64,000 nt of DNA from an uncultured Chitinophagaceae bacterium (GTDB taxonomy: Bacteria > Bacteroidota > Bacteroidia > Chitinophagales > Chitinophagaceae), in the NCBI GenBank assembly GCA_937873715.1, contig CALMYJ010000018.1:51107-115106 (forward strand), in the 5' to 3' direction. The stretch's first letter is position 1; each line of letters opens with the position of its first letter. The position numbers and the translations under genes were made by a program. Of the stretch, positions 1 to 9,289 are shown piece after piece. The notes below the pieces were generated by a model. It saw only the letters and a list, made by a program, of their open reading frames with translations. It was not told the origin of the DNA and did no database searches.

Positions 1-1175
1 TGCGTGCCTACGAAGCAGGCTGGGGTGGTGTGGTTTGGAAAACACTGGGCAGCCAGGTAAAAAATGTATCAAGCCGCTACTCTGCCGTAAACTATGGCGG
101 GCATCGGGTAATGGGCCTCAATAATATTGAACTCATCAGCGACCGGCCGCTGGAAATAAACCTGAAAGAGATTACAGAAACCGTGAAAGAATTTCCTGAC
201 AGGGCAACCATCGTTTCCCTGATGGCCGATAACGACCGGGAAAGCTGGCACGAACTGATAAAAAAATGCGAAGATGCCGGTGCAATGGGTTTTGAACTCA
301 ACTTCGGCTGTCCGCATGGAATGACGGAAAGGGGCATGGGCGCTGCCGTAGGGCAAGACCCAGAAATTGCAAAGATGGTAGTAGAATGGGTGATGGAAAA
401 AGCCACGATTCCCGTTATTACCAAGCTTACGCCTAATGTACATTCCGTTGTGCCTACAGGTAAAGCAGTGGTGGAAGCCGGCACCAACGGGCTGTCGTTA
501 ATCAACACCATTCAATCCGTAACAGGTGTTGACTTAGATACCTTTGTACCCAACCCTTATGTGGCTGGTAAAAGTGTATATGGCGGTTATTGCGGCCCTG
601 CTGTAAAACCAATTGCTTTAAAGTTTCTTACTTCAATTGCCCATAATCCGGCAACCATGCATGTGCCTATTTCTGGTATTGGCGGTATCAGTACCTGGAG
701 GGATGCGGTGGAGTTTATGTTGCTCGGCTCTACCAGTGTACAAGTATGTACTGCCGCTATGAAGCATGGTTTCCGTATTATAGAAGATATGTGCGAAGGT
801 TTAAATAACTGGATGGATGAAAAAGGGTTTAAAACCATTTATGATTTTATAGGCAAATCAGTTCCAACAATTACCCATTGGGAAGATTTGGATATCAATT
901 ACCACCATATAGCCAAAATCAACCAGGATAAATGTATCCACTGCGGCCTGTGTTATATTGCCTGCGAGGATACATCGCACCAGTCCATCAACCTTACTTA
1001 CGGTAAGCCATACAACACTTATACCGTAAAAGAAGAAGAGTGTGTGGGTTGCAACCTCTGCCAGTTGGTATGCCCTGTTGATAAATGTATTACGATGGAA
1101 GAACACCGTGTGGCACCTGAATATGTAAACTGGAAAATGTGGCAGGCAGAAGGCAGGCCCTTAAATGATCATTAA
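1..1175 (+). CDS. preA: NAD-dependent dihydropyrimidine dehydrogenase subunit PreA, 5' partial
   Basis: The reading frame is already open at base 3 with no stop, so roughly the first 35 residues lie outside the window; the GTG at 30 is internal. The visible part is a flavin TIM barrel of the dihydroorotate dehydrogenase type, with an active-site loop reading FGCPHGMTERGMG. Its Cys-Pro-His matches the catalytic loop of mammalian dihydropyrimidine dehydrogenase. A C-terminal ferredoxin domain follows, with two 4Fe-4S motifs (CIHCGLCYIAC and CVGCNLCQLVCP). In this family PreA pairs with PreT and uses NADH to reduce uracil and thymine in the cytoplasm. PreT is not visible and would lie to the left. 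The product is confident; the start is not in view. Confidence 0.93.
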   Translation, partial: RAYEAGWGGVVWKTLGSQVKNVSSRYSAVNYGGHRVMGLNNIELISDRPLEINLKEITETVKEFPDRATIVSLMADNDRESWHELIKKCEDAGAMGFELNFGCPHGMTERGMGAAVGQDPEIAKMVVEWVMEKATIPVITKLTPNVHSVVPTGKAVVEAGTNGLSLINTIQSVTGVDLDTFVPNPYVAGKSVYGGYCGPAVKPIALKFLTSIAHNPATMHVPISGIGGISTWRDAVEFMLLGSTSVQVCTAAMKHGFRIIEDMCEGLNNWMDEKGFKTIYDFIGKSVPTITHWEDLDINYHHIAKINQDKCIHCGLCYIACEDTSHQSINLTYGKPYNTYTVKEEECVGCNLCQLVCPVDKCITMEEHRVAPEYVNWKMWQAEGRPLNDH

Positions 1176-1367
1176 TTTGAATGGGTGATGGCAACTTTAT
1201 CCTGCTACAGGATAAGGGGTAGCTGAGGAAGGAAATGGCAGGATAAATACAGTGGGTTTAAACCTCTTCAGTGTATTTATGAGTGTAAAAAAGAGCTTAT
1301 CTTGCAGGTAATTTATTATCTCCGCCTATCCTCTGATTGCTTTATAATTTCAATTCAAATTTCGAAA

Positions 1368-2525
1368 ATGAGCTGTATGCGGTGTATTAGGCGTTGGTTG
1401 CTGTTATTATACTTTTCCCCCTTATCCCTGTTTGCGCATCAGCATACAGGTACTACAGTTTTGAATGGCTTCAATACTTCAGTGATATCCTCCTCAACAA
1501 ATTTAAATGGAGGTGTTCCATTAATCGTTAAAATAAATTTCAGGCTATATCCACAAGGGTCATCTACTTCTTTAGATGGAATTCTGCTTGTTTTTGACCA
1601 GCAATACTTCAACTACATCGACAATTATGATGGTCTTAAAATCAATATGCCCGGAGAAAACATAGCAATGTTGCGTAATGACACCATACTTGGTTCTGAA
1701 TCCAGGCAGCCTGTAACCGAAAGCGATACAATCCAATTTTTAACATGGGGCCTTCAGCAAAAAACTTACCGGTTAGATTTTATACCGCAGAATATTGGTC
1801 CCGGACTTACGGCTATTTTGATTGACAGTTTTGCCAACCCCTCCGGTGAGGTTATTGATTTAAGCGCAGGCAGAGTGTCAAAAGAGTTTACAGTAACCAG
1901 CGACCCACGTTCCGGGGGCCTTGGTTTTTCCAGGAGATTTACCTTGCTTCTAAGACCAGCGTCTACACTGCCGGTGCATTTCATGAACATAGGCGTTAAT
2001 AAAATTGGTTCTTATGTACAGGTAAAGTGGAAAGTGGCTCAGGAAACCGATGTGCAATACTATGAAGTTGAACGTTCTGCAGATGGCAGAAATTTTTCAT
2101 CTATCGGTAAAATTATACCTGAAGGGGCGCAAGCCTATTCCTGGAACGATATTTCCCCGCTAGCCGGGTATTCTTTTTATAGAATTAAAGCCAAAAATGC
2201 GGCTGGTAATATAAAATACACTAATATTGCCAAAATTTTTTCTGGCAATGAAGCCGCCGGAATAAGTGTTTTCCCTAATCCGGCAACGGGAAGTTCTTTT
2301 AACTTGCAAATGATACAGAAAGAAAAAGGCAGGTATACCCTTAGCCTTTTAGATGTGTCCGGAAGAATAGTGTACAGGGGTTTTGCAGAACATGCCGGTG
2401 GTAATGCTGTTTATACCATCGATTTATTATCAGCATTGCCGGGAGGAAGTTACAATTTAGTAATAGCTGAGCCCGGTAAAAACAGTTTAAGTACGCAAAC
2501 TTTATTATTTAAATCAACCAAATAA
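1368..2525 (+). CDS. Secreted protein with T9SS type A sorting tail
   Basis: 385 residues. I chose ATG 1368 because a signal peptide begins there (basic RCIRR, then a leucine-rich core ending at LFAHQ); the frame extends to a TTG at 1302 but that stretch is not signal-like. Residues about 30-200 form an uncharacterised beta-rich domain. Residues about 210-310 resemble a fibronectin-like module (YYEVERSADGRNF ... FYRIKAKN). The tail from about residue 320 (ISVFPNPATG ... LLDVSGRIVY) is a T9SS type A sorting domain, so the protein should cross the outer membrane and be anchored or released. The next gene begins 7 bases after the stop and is probably co-transcribed. The function of the N-terminal domain is unknown. 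Confidence 0.85.
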   Translation: MSCMRCIRRWLLLLYFSPLSLFAHQHTGTTVLNGFNTSVISSSTNLNGGVPLIVKINFRLYPQGSSTSLDGILLVFDQQYFNYIDNYDGLKINMPGENIAMLRNDTILGSESRQPVTESDTIQFLTWGLQQKTYRLDFIPQNIGPGLTAILIDSFANPSGEVIDLSAGRVSKEFTVTSDPRSGGLGFSRRFTLLLRPASTLPVHFMNIGVNKIGSYVQVKWKVAQETDVQYYEVERSADGRNFSSIGKIIPEGAQAYSWNDISPLAGYSFYRIKAKNAAGNIKYTNIAKIFSGNEAAGISVFPNPATGSSFNLQMIQKEKGRYTLSLLDVSGRIVYRGFAEHAGGNAVYTIDLLSALPGGSYNLVIAEPGKNSLSTQTLLFKSTK

Positions 2526-2532
2526 AACAACG

Positions 2533-2760
2533 ATGAAATTTCAATTAGCTATTCAGAAAAAATTCATCCAGGTTTTTGCGTTTGCCATTGTAGCACTTAT
2601 GCCGGCAATCACCTTAGCGCAACCTCCCGGTCCTGAAGATGGTGAAGTTGGTCCGGATGTACCTTTCGATGCCAATATGAATTTGATTTTCCTGGCAGTT
2701 GCAGTGCTTTTCGCTGCATTTGTTATGTACAGGAAGTTCCGTAAGAGCGCTACAGCCTAA
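2533..2760 (+). CDS. Small exported membrane protein with PID-CTERM-like tail
   Basis: 75 residues. An N-terminal signal peptide ends near LAQ, followed by a short Pro/Gly/acidic stretch (PPGPEDGEVGPDVPFD), one transmembrane helix (LIFLAVAVLFAAFVMY) and a basic tail (RKFRKS). This order of acidic linker, P-x-D motif, hydrophobic helix and basic end resembles the C-terminal sorting signals of Bacteroidota called PID-CTERM, but here almost nothing precedes the signal. It lies 7 bases after the T9SS protein gene, so an operon is likely and a partner or anchoring role is possible. A terminator hairpin follows at 2786. The gene is well supported by architecture; the function is unknown. Confidence 0.75.
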   Translation: MKFQLAIQKKFIQVFAFAIVALMPAITLAQPPGPEDGEVGPDVPFDANMNLIFLAVAVLFAAFVMYRKFRKSATA

Positions 2761-2785
2761 CGACGATTTATACAATAATTTTTTG

Positions 2786-2809
2786 ATGCACCCTCAGTGG
2801 TGCATTTTT
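2786..2809 (+). terminator. Intrinsic terminator after the T9SS/small membrane protein pair
   Basis: Inverted repeat ATGCACC/GGTGCAT with a short loop, followed directly by a T run (2805-2809). It lies between the stop at 2760 and the convergent ispH stop at 2833. The T run supports termination on the + strand only. Confidence 0.7.
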
Positions 2810-2832
2810 GCATTCCCGTAATGGTGCCTAAA

Positions 2833-4059
2833 TTATAAGTGCAAAAAATCCTCCGCTGCAGTTTCAAATGTAGCTGCTGGGAAAAAAGATACCAGCTTTT
2901 CAATCACCCCCTCCACTAATGCATCCGGGCAACTGGCTCCGCTGGTCATCAAAATTTTTACAGGCTCGGCATTGGGCATAAAGTTGCTGGTTAGCTGTTC
3001 TTCTTTTTTGTGAAAGTTAAAGTGGCAGATGGTATCCCGGTCAATTATTTTTTCTGCCGAATTGATAAAATAGGTAGGCAGCTTTTCTTCGCAAAGCTCT
3101 ACAAGATGTGAGGTGTTGCTGCTATTGTAGCCGCCAACCACGATGGCAAAATGTGCCTCCGTTTCAAGCAGGCCATATACGGCAGTCTGGTTATCATTGG
3201 TGGCATAGCAAAGGGTATCACGGGTGTCGGCAAAGCGTTGTTCCTGCGGCTTGGCTGCATTGCCGTTAGTGAGTATTACGGCTTTTAAATAATCGGCAAT
3301 AGCCTGTGTATCGCTGGCCAGCATGGTGGTTTGGTTTACCACGCCTATGCGTTGTAAATCTTTTGCAGCATCAAATCCATCGGAATACCTGCCGCTGAAA
3401 ATGTTGTAAAAATCCGCACTGTCTTTTTCACCCGTAATGAATTTGCCTAATTCAACCGCTTCATTCATATCATTAATCACCACTGCCGGGGCAGTACTGG
3501 CTGCATGCGAAAATGTGGCCCTCGTTTCTTCATGGCTGGGCTTGCCGTGTATAATTACTGTAAAACCTTTAGCCGCAATCTGCCCGCTGCGGTTCCATAC
3601 TTTTTCTACAAAGGGGCAGGTAGTATTGTATTTTTCTGTTTGGATGCCAATGTGGTTTAATCTTTCTTCAATATCCAGTGTGGTGCCAAAGGCAGGAATG
3701 ATTACCACATCTTCTTTTGTAAGCGATTCAAAAGGCACTAGTTGTTTGCCGTACGTATCTTGTAAAAACTGAACACCTCTCTCCATCAAATCAGCATTTA
3801 CCAGAGGGTTATGTATCATTTCGCTGAGCAAAAAAATACGTTTACCAGGATTTTCTTCCACGGTTTTAAAAGCAATATCAATAGCATTTTCCACGCCATA
3901 ACAAAAGCCAAAATGGCGGGCCAGGTACACCTGTATGGGCCCAAAATTGAGCAGGGTGGGGCTATAATCTTTTTTTAATTTATCCGCCTCCCGGCGCTTT
4001 TGCTTAATCGCACTAATAAGGGGGCTTCGGTATATAAGCGGTACATTAAATTTTTTCAT
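2833..4059 (-). CDS. ispH: 4-hydroxy-3-methylbut-2-enyl diphosphate reductase IspH
   Basis: 408 residues. IspH is the last enzyme of the MEP isoprenoid pathway; it reduces HMBPP to IPP and DMAPP with a 4Fe-4S cluster in the cytoplasm. Three cluster cysteines are visible in family contexts: GFCYGVENA (Cys53), TTCPFVEKVW and GASCPDALVEG. The substrate-binding GKPSHEETRAT and AFGTTLDIEERL segments are present. The protein is longer than the E. coli enzyme (316 residues), with an N-terminal extension of about 40 residues and an insertion, which I recall as usual in Bacteroidota. A -7 promoter element lies at 4078-4085, close upstream of the ATG, and supports this start. It is transcribed divergently from the GH13 gene. 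Confidence 0.95.
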   Translation of the reverse strand: MKKFNVPLIYRSPLISAIKQKRREADKLKKDYSPTLLNFGPIQVYLARHFGFCYGVENAIDIAFKTVEENPGKRIFLLSEMIHNPLVNADLMERGVQFLQDTYGKQLVPFESLTKEDVVIIPAFGTTLDIEERLNHIGIQTEKYNTTCPFVEKVWNRSGQIAAKGFTVIIHGKPSHEETRATFSHAASTAPAVVINDMNEAVELGKFITGEKDSADFYNIFSGRYSDGFDAAKDLQRIGVVNQTTMLASDTQAIADYLKAVILTNGNAAKPQEQRFADTRDTLCYATNDNQTAVYGLLETEAHFAIVVGGYNSSNTSHLVELCEEKLPTYFINSAEKIIDRDTICHFNFHKKEEQLTSNFMPNAEPVKILMTSGASCPDALVEGVIEKLVSFFPAATFETAAEDFLHL

Positions 4060-4077
4060 GCTGAATTATAACAGATG

Positions 4078-4085
4078 CAAAGGTA
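4078..4085 (-). promoter_or_regulatory. -7 promoter element for ispH
   Basis: Read on the minus strand this is TACCTTTG, an exact match to the Bacteroidota -7 consensus TAnnTTTG, 18 bases before the ispH ATG. The -33 position 19 bases upstream reads TTTC-like, one mismatch from TTTG. Confidence 0.5.
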
Positions 4086-4213
4086 CATTGTTGCCGGTGA
4101 AATGAAAGGTTGTGGGTTTTTGGCGCCTGAAGCTTATTTTTGAATGAATGTGGTAAAATATTTTATTCATTATAATAGTTACTGCATTTTATTTTTTTAC
4201 AAAACCACCACGA

Positions 4214-5494
4214 ATGACGTACAAAAAGGCCGATTGGATACATAACAGCAATGTATATGAAGTTAACCTGCGCCAATACACACCAGAAGGTACCATCAAC
4301 GCTTTTGCAAAAGAATTGCCCCGCTTAAAAGATATGGGTGTTACTGTTCTGTGGTTTATGCCTATTACACCTATTGCTCAAAAAAATAAAAAGGGTAGCC
4401 TTGGCAGTTATTATGCCTGCAGCAGCTACACAGCAGTAAGTAACGAATTTGGCACCCTTGAAGATTTTAAAAACCTGGTACAACAGGCCCATCAAATGGG
4501 CTTTAAAGTAATTATGGATTGGGTGGCCAATCATACAGGATGGGATCATGAATGGACAATATCTAACCCGGAATTTTATAAAAAAGATGATACCACCGGT
4601 GATTTTAAAATAGCCAGCGGTATGGATGATATCATCGAACTGGATTACTCCAATAAGGAGATGAGGCTGGCTATGATTGCGGCAATGGAGTTTTGGGTAA
4701 AGGAATGTAATATCGATGGCTTCCGCTGCGACCTTGCCGCCTGGGTACAACTCGACTTTTGGCTGCAGGCAAGGGCTGCATTGGAAAAAACTAAAACATT
4801 ATTCTGGCTGGCCGAATGTGATGGTATTGAAAATGCCAACTATTACGAAGCATTTGATGCCTGCTATTGCTGGACATGGATGCACAAAACAGAAGAATTT
4901 TACAAACAGCACAGGGATAAAAAAATGCTGGATGGCATTTTGATGCATTACAATTTTACTGTAGGGGACAGAGGAATGGTACTTTGGTACACCACTAATC
5001 ATGATGAAAATACCTGGAATGGTACAGAGTATGAAAAATATGGCGATGCTGCATTGGCTTTTGCCGTATTTAACTGCACCTGGAATGGTATACCATTGGT
5101 GTATAGCGGACAGGAAATGCCAAACCATAAAAGGCTGCAGTTTTTTGATAAGGATGTAATTGAATGGAATGGACAATATCGCCTGCATAATTTTTATAAA
5201 ATATTATTGCAATTGCATAGCAACAACCCTGCCTTGCGTGGCGGCGATCCTGCCGTTACCACACATATACTGCATACTAATGCCGATGCACAGGTGCTCT
5301 GTTACCTGCGTCATAATATTGATGACGAGGTATTGGTGCTCATTAATTTTAGCGACAGGCCGGTGGAGTGTACCATATATGATGAACGACTATCAGGTAC
5401 ATTCAGCAATGTATTCAGTAATGAAAAAATTGATACCGGTACACAGCGTCAATTCAGTTTAGCGCCCTGGGGATATGTTGTTTTTGAAAAATAA
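4214..5494 (+). CDS. GH13 alpha-amylase-family glycosidase, cytoplasmic
   Basis: 426 residues, no signal peptide, so probably cytoplasmic. The (beta/alpha)8 barrel carries the four GH13 regions: DWVANH (region I), DGFRCDLA with nucleophile Asp173, LAECDG with acid/base Glu201, and TNHDE with Asp264. A small C-terminal all-beta domain follows (VLVLINFSDRPVE). In this family it would hydrolyse or transfer alpha-1,4-glucosyl units of starch, glycogen or maltodextrins; exact specificity cannot be read from sequence. The next gene, a secreted pullulanase, starts 20 bases after the stop, so the two form an alpha-glucan operon. ATG 4214 is the only sensible start, just before the conserved N-terminal strand (NSNVYEVNLRQY). 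Confidence 0.9.
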   Translation: MTYKKADWIHNSNVYEVNLRQYTPEGTINAFAKELPRLKDMGVTVLWFMPITPIAQKNKKGSLGSYYACSSYTAVSNEFGTLEDFKNLVQQAHQMGFKVIMDWVANHTGWDHEWTISNPEFYKKDDTTGDFKIASGMDDIIELDYSNKEMRLAMIAAMEFWVKECNIDGFRCDLAAWVQLDFWLQARAALEKTKTLFWLAECDGIENANYYEAFDACYCWTWMHKTEEFYKQHRDKKMLDGILMHYNFTVGDRGMVLWYTTNHDENTWNGTEYEKYGDAALAFAVFNCTWNGIPLVYSGQEMPNHKRLQFFDKDVIEWNGQYRLHNFYKILLQLHSNNPALRGGDPAVTTHILHTNADAQVLCYLRHNIDDEVLVLINFSDRPVECTIYDERLSGTFSNVFSNEKIDTGTQRQFSLAPWGYVVFEK

Positions 5495-5514
5495 CCTCAC
5501 AAAAGATTGCACCA

Positions 5515-7485
5515 ATGAAAAAAACTTTGCTTGTAGCTTTATGCATCATCGCTATGTTAAAAAGCCGCTCACAAATTGATTACAGCAGTTATCCTGTATA
5601 TACAGGTAATGATTTAGGGCTTACTTATACCCCTGCTGCCGCCGTATTTAAAATATGGAGCCCTGTGGCGCAGGAAGCAGAACTGCTTTTGTATAAAGAA
5701 GGAGATGGCGGCGATGCAGTTAAAAAAATCAACCTGGCAAAAGACATAAATGGTACCTGGCAGGCTTCCGTGCCGGGCGACTGGAAAAATTTTTATTACA
5801 CCTTTCGGGTAAATATAAATGGCAATTGGAGCAATGAAGTGCCCGACCCTTATGCCAAAGCAGCCGGTGTAAATGGTAAAAGGGCTATGGTAGTTGATTT
5901 GAAAGCCACTAATCCGCCGGGATGGGATAAGGATAAAAGCCCGGCGTTTTCTGCAACCAATGCTACCACCGATGCGGTACTGTACGAATTGCATGTACGG
6001 GATGCCACTATACATGCCAGTTCCGGTGTTAAACAAAAAGGCAAGTTTGTTGGACTGACGGAGTTAAATACCCTTTCAGCAGAAGGCTTACCAACCGGCT
6101 TATCACATCTTAAAGAAATGGGTGTTACACATGTGCACCTGCTGCCTTTTTACGATTACAATTCTGTTGACGAAAGCCGGTTAAATGAACCACAGTACAA
6201 CTGGGGCTACGACCCGTTGAATTATAATGTACCTGAAGGTAGCTACAGCACTAATCCTTATGATGGTGCTGTACGCATCAAAGAGCTAAAGCAGATGATT
6301 GCTGCCTTTCATAAAAATGGACTGAGGGTAGTGATGGATGTGGTGTATAATCATGTAGCCGATGCCGGTAGTTCAAGTTTTAACCAACTGGTACCGGGTT
6401 ATTATTTCAGGCAAAGAAAAGATGGCAGTTTTTCGGATGCTACAGCCTGTGGTAACGAAACGGCAAGTGAAAGGCCGATGATGCGAAAGTTTATCCTGGA
6501 GAGTGTATTGTATTGGGCTAAAGAATATCATATTGACGGTTTTCGTTTTGATTTGATGGGGGTGCATGATATTGAAACGATGAACCTGATTTCAAAAGAA
6601 CTGCATGCCATACGGCCGGATATTGTATTGTATGGCGAAGGGTGGACGGCCGGAGAATCGCCCCTGCCAGACAGTGTAAGGGCATTAAAGAAAAATGCGT
6701 ACAAGCTTGACCGTATTGCCGTGTTCAGCGATGATATAAGGGATGGTATAAAGGGCAGTGTATTTGATATTGACGACAGGGGCTTTGCCAGTGCAAAACC
6801 AGGAATGGAAGAGAGTGTGAAATTTGGTATTACAGCAGCACTTAATCATCCGCAGGTAAACATGCAAAAAGTAAATTATTCCAAAGCAGCTTATGCCACT
6901 GCTCCGTGGAATGTGGTTACTTACTGTGAGTGCCACGATAACAATACGCTTTGGGATAAATTAACCTTAAGCTGTAAGGATGCATCGCCACAGCAATTGC
7001 AGCAAATGCACCGGCTGGCTTTAACGATTGTTCTTACATCGCAGGGTATCCCTTTTTTGCATGCCGGCACAGAGTTTTTCAGAAGTAAAAAGGGTGTTGA
7101 AAATTCGTACAATGCGCCAGACAGCATTAATGCCATTAACTGGAGCGATAAGCAGGTGCATCGCAATATGGTGAGTTATGTGCAACAGCTAATACAGTTG
7201 CGGCGCAGCCATCCTGCATTTAGAATGACCCATCCAGCCCAGGTATATGAACACTTACATTTGTACGAAAATGTACCTGAAGGTATTGTGGCTTACAGTA
7301 TTAATGGTACAGCTGTAAACGACAAATGGAAGAAAATTTATGTGGCGTTTAATGGCAATAAACAGCCAGTTACTATTCAGCTTCCTGCAGGTACCTGGAA
7401 GAGTGCTATGGCTGTAAAAAGTAAACCCGTATCAGGCAGCAGGAGGCTTTCTGGTTTTGGGGCAATTATTCTTTACCAGGACTAA
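5515..7485 (+). CDS. pulA: Type I pullulanase, exported
   Basis: 656 residues. A signal peptide (MKKTLLVALCIIAMLKSRSQ) is followed by a CBM48-like N-terminal domain (about 35-125: VFKIWSPVAQEAELLLY ... PDPYAKA) and the GH13 catalytic barrel. The pullulanase hallmark YNWGYDP is at residues 228-234. Predicted catalytic residues are Asp346 (GFRFDLMG), Glu375 (YGEGWTAG) and Asp475 (ECHDN). The enzyme debranches alpha-1,6 links of pullulan, glycogen or amylopectin, here in the periplasm or at the cell surface. It lacks the N-terminal carbohydrate-binding modules of larger pullulanases. It lies between the GH13 gene and a helical-repeat gene that starts one base after its stop, so all three are probably one transcript. 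Confidence 0.93.
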   Translation: MKKTLLVALCIIAMLKSRSQIDYSSYPVYTGNDLGLTYTPAAAVFKIWSPVAQEAELLLYKEGDGGDAVKKINLAKDINGTWQASVPGDWKNFYYTFRVNINGNWSNEVPDPYAKAAGVNGKRAMVVDLKATNPPGWDKDKSPAFSATNATTDAVLYELHVRDATIHASSGVKQKGKFVGLTELNTLSAEGLPTGLSHLKEMGVTHVHLLPFYDYNSVDESRLNEPQYNWGYDPLNYNVPEGSYSTNPYDGAVRIKELKQMIAAFHKNGLRVVMDVVYNHVADAGSSSFNQLVPGYYFRQRKDGSFSDATACGNETASERPMMRKFILESVLYWAKEYHIDGFRFDLMGVHDIETMNLISKELHAIRPDIVLYGEGWTAGESPLPDSVRALKKNAYKLDRIAVFSDDIRDGIKGSVFDIDDRGFASAKPGMEESVKFGITAALNHPQVNMQKVNYSKAAYATAPWNVVTYCECHDNNTLWDKLTLSCKDASPQQLQQMHRLALTIVLTSQGIPFLHAGTEFFRSKKGVENSYNAPDSINAINWSDKQVHRNMVSYVQQLIQLRRSHPAFRMTHPAQVYEHLHLYENVPEGIVAYSINGTAVNDKWKKIYVAFNGNKQPVTIQLPAGTWKSAMAVKSKPVSGSRRLSGFGAIILYQD

Positions 7486-7486
7486 C

Positions 7487-8008
7487 ATGGATTTAAGAAC
7501 CGAAATTTTAAAAGAACATTCAAAGCAGCAATGCCGGTTAATAGTGCAATGGGTGGGCAATTCTGCCGAACGTTTTGCACAACTGTTTCATCTTTTTTTG
7601 CAGGGTGAAAATCTTGTGGTACAGCGGGCAGCATGGCCATTGAGCTATTGCGTAGAAGCACACCCGAACCTCATACTGCCGCACCTGGGCAAACTATTGA
7701 AGTACCTGCAACAGCCTGGCTTGCACAACACAGTAAAACGCAATGGTACCCGCCTGCTGCAATATGTTGCGATACCCCAACGCTACCGGGGTAAGGTGAT
7801 GCATATTTGTTTTGGCTTTCTTGAGTCGCCAAAAGAAGCTGTGGCTGTAAAAGTATTTGCCCTCACAGTGCTTGTGCACCTGGCCCGGCATCATCCTGAA
7901 ATTGTGCCGGAAATTAAATTGTTGATTGAGGCACAATTGCCGCAACAGACTGCTGCCTTTAAAAGCCGGGTAAAAAATTTGATGCCGGTTTTGAGCACCA
8001 TCCAATAA
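7487..8008 (+). CDS. Small HEAT-like alpha-helical repeat protein
   Basis: 173 residues, no signal peptide. The frame stays open back to 7457 inside pulA, but ATG 7487, one base after the pulA stop, is the natural coupled start (MDLRTEILKEH). The sequence is all helical with HEAT-like repeats (LVVQRAAWPLSYCVEAHP; AVKVFALTVLVHLARHHPEI). HEAT-like repeats usually mediate protein contacts. I know of no enzymatic residues in it, and its link to glucan breakdown rests only on gene order. Confidence 0.75.
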   Translation: MDLRTEILKEHSKQQCRLIVQWVGNSAERFAQLFHLFLQGENLVVQRAAWPLSYCVEAHPNLILPHLGKLLKYLQQPGLHNTVKRNGTRLLQYVAIPQRYRGKVMHICFGFLESPKEAVAVKVFALTVLVHLARHHPEIVPEIKLLIEAQLPQQTAAFKSRVKNLMPVLSTIQ

Positions 8009-8023
8009 CCGTGTTGTTTACTT

Positions 8024-9271
8024 TCAATGCTTCTCTTTATAAAATTGCTTGAAAATAAGCCGCAGGTTCTGGTCGTAGGTAAAGTAGTTGTATAGCCAGT
8101 TACAAAATACAAAGAACCTGTTTTTAACACCCAATATCAGCATTAGATGCAGGAACATCCAAATCATCCAGGCCAATAATCCACCAAGCTGCAGTTTAGG
8201 TTTCGGTATATCCACTACAGCAAGATTGCGGCCTACGGTAGCCATGCTACCTTTGTCTTTATACTTAAATGTTTTTGGCGTACGTTTCCCGACATGTAAA
8301 AAATTATAAGCCAGCAGGTCGGCCTGCTGCATGGCAACCGGTGCCACTTGTGGGTGCCCTTTTTCCCCCATGCAGGCAACATCGCCAATGGCATATATCT
8401 TATCATGGCCATTTACCTGGCAATAGTCGTTAACCAATATTCGGTTGCCCCTGGTAATAAGCCTTTTATCTATCCCTTCAGGTACATTACCTTTAATACC
8501 TGCTGCCCAGATAACTATATTGGTTTCTATTACTTGTCCGTTTTTTAAAGTTACTTTTTTGCCATCGTAATCCTGTAGGAGTGCATTAGTCATAACGGTT
8601 ACGCCTAGCTCTTTAAGGTACCTGCCCGATTTATCACTTGATTTTTGGCTCATCATGCCCAGCGTTTTACCTGTACCCTCAAGCAGGTAAATATTCATTT
8701 GACTAAAATCCAGTTCCGGGAAGTCTTTGGGTAGCTGAAATCGTTTCATATCCGCTATAGCACCGCTTAACTCCACACCTGTGGGGCCGCCACCTACCAC
8801 CACTATGTTCATATAGCTTTGCATTGCGGCAGCATCTTTCAGCAGCACTGCTTCTTCAAAATTGTGCAGCAGCCTGTTCCGTATTTGCAGCGCTTCCACA
8901 GTGCTTTTCATCGGGAAGGCATGCCGGGCAAGGTTACTGTTTCCAAAAAAGTTGGTGTCGGCTCCTGTTGCAATAACCAGTGCATCGTACTCAAACTCAC
9001 CGGCATCAGTGCGTACTTTGTTTTGTGCCGGTAGTATCTCCTGTACATCTGCCAGCCTGATTTTTACATTTCGGCTGTTGTGAAATACTTTACGTAATGG
9101 AAAAGAAATATTGCTGGCATCCAGCCCGGCAGTAGCCACCTGGTAAAAGAGAGGTTGAAACTGGTGGTAGTTATGCCTGTCTATTAAGGTTATATCAAAT
9201 CCGGGTTTGTTATTCAGTTTCCTCGCCAGTCTTAATCCTCCGAATCCTGCACCAAGTATGATAATTCTCAT
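8024..9271 (-). CDS. ndh: Type II NADH:quinone oxidoreductase (NDH-2 family)
   Basis: 415 residues from ATG 9271. Two Rossmann motifs are visible: an N-terminal FAD-binding GAGFGGLRLAR and a central NADH-binding VVGGGPTGVELSGA. The family segments QFQPLFYQVATAGLD and YAIGDVACM are present, as is a C-terminal amphipathic or membrane-associating region (LLAWMIWMFLHLMLILG). NDH-2 passes electrons from NADH to menaquinone without pumping protons. An upstream in-frame ATG at 9292 is unlikely because it overlaps a perfect -7 promoter element at 9290-9297. The convergent helical-repeat gene ends 15 bases away. Confidence 0.9.
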   Translation of the reverse strand: MRIIILGAGFGGLRLARKLNNKPGFDITLIDRHNYHQFQPLFYQVATAGLDASNISFPLRKVFHNSRNVKIRLADVQEILPAQNKVRTDAGEFEYDALVIATGADTNFFGNSNLARHAFPMKSTVEALQIRNRLLHNFEEAVLLKDAAAMQSYMNIVVVGGGPTGVELSGAIADMKRFQLPKDFPELDFSQMNIYLLEGTGKTLGMMSQKSSDKSGRYLKELGVTVMTNALLQDYDGKKVTLKNGQVIETNIVIWAAGIKGNVPEGIDKRLITRGNRILVNDYCQVNGHDKIYAIGDVACMGEKGHPQVAPVAMQQADLLAYNFLHVGKRTPKTFKYKDKGSMATVGRNLAVVDIPKPKLQLGGLLAWMIWMFLHLMLILGVKNRFFVFCNWLYNYFTYDQNLRLIFKQFYKEKH

Positions 9272-9289
9272 GTTTTTTAATTTATGCAA

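Noticed and set aside
1198..1214. Hairpin TATCCTG-CTA-CAGGATA after preA
   Set aside because: Perfect 7-bp stem but no T run follows, so it is not called a terminator; a role is unproven.
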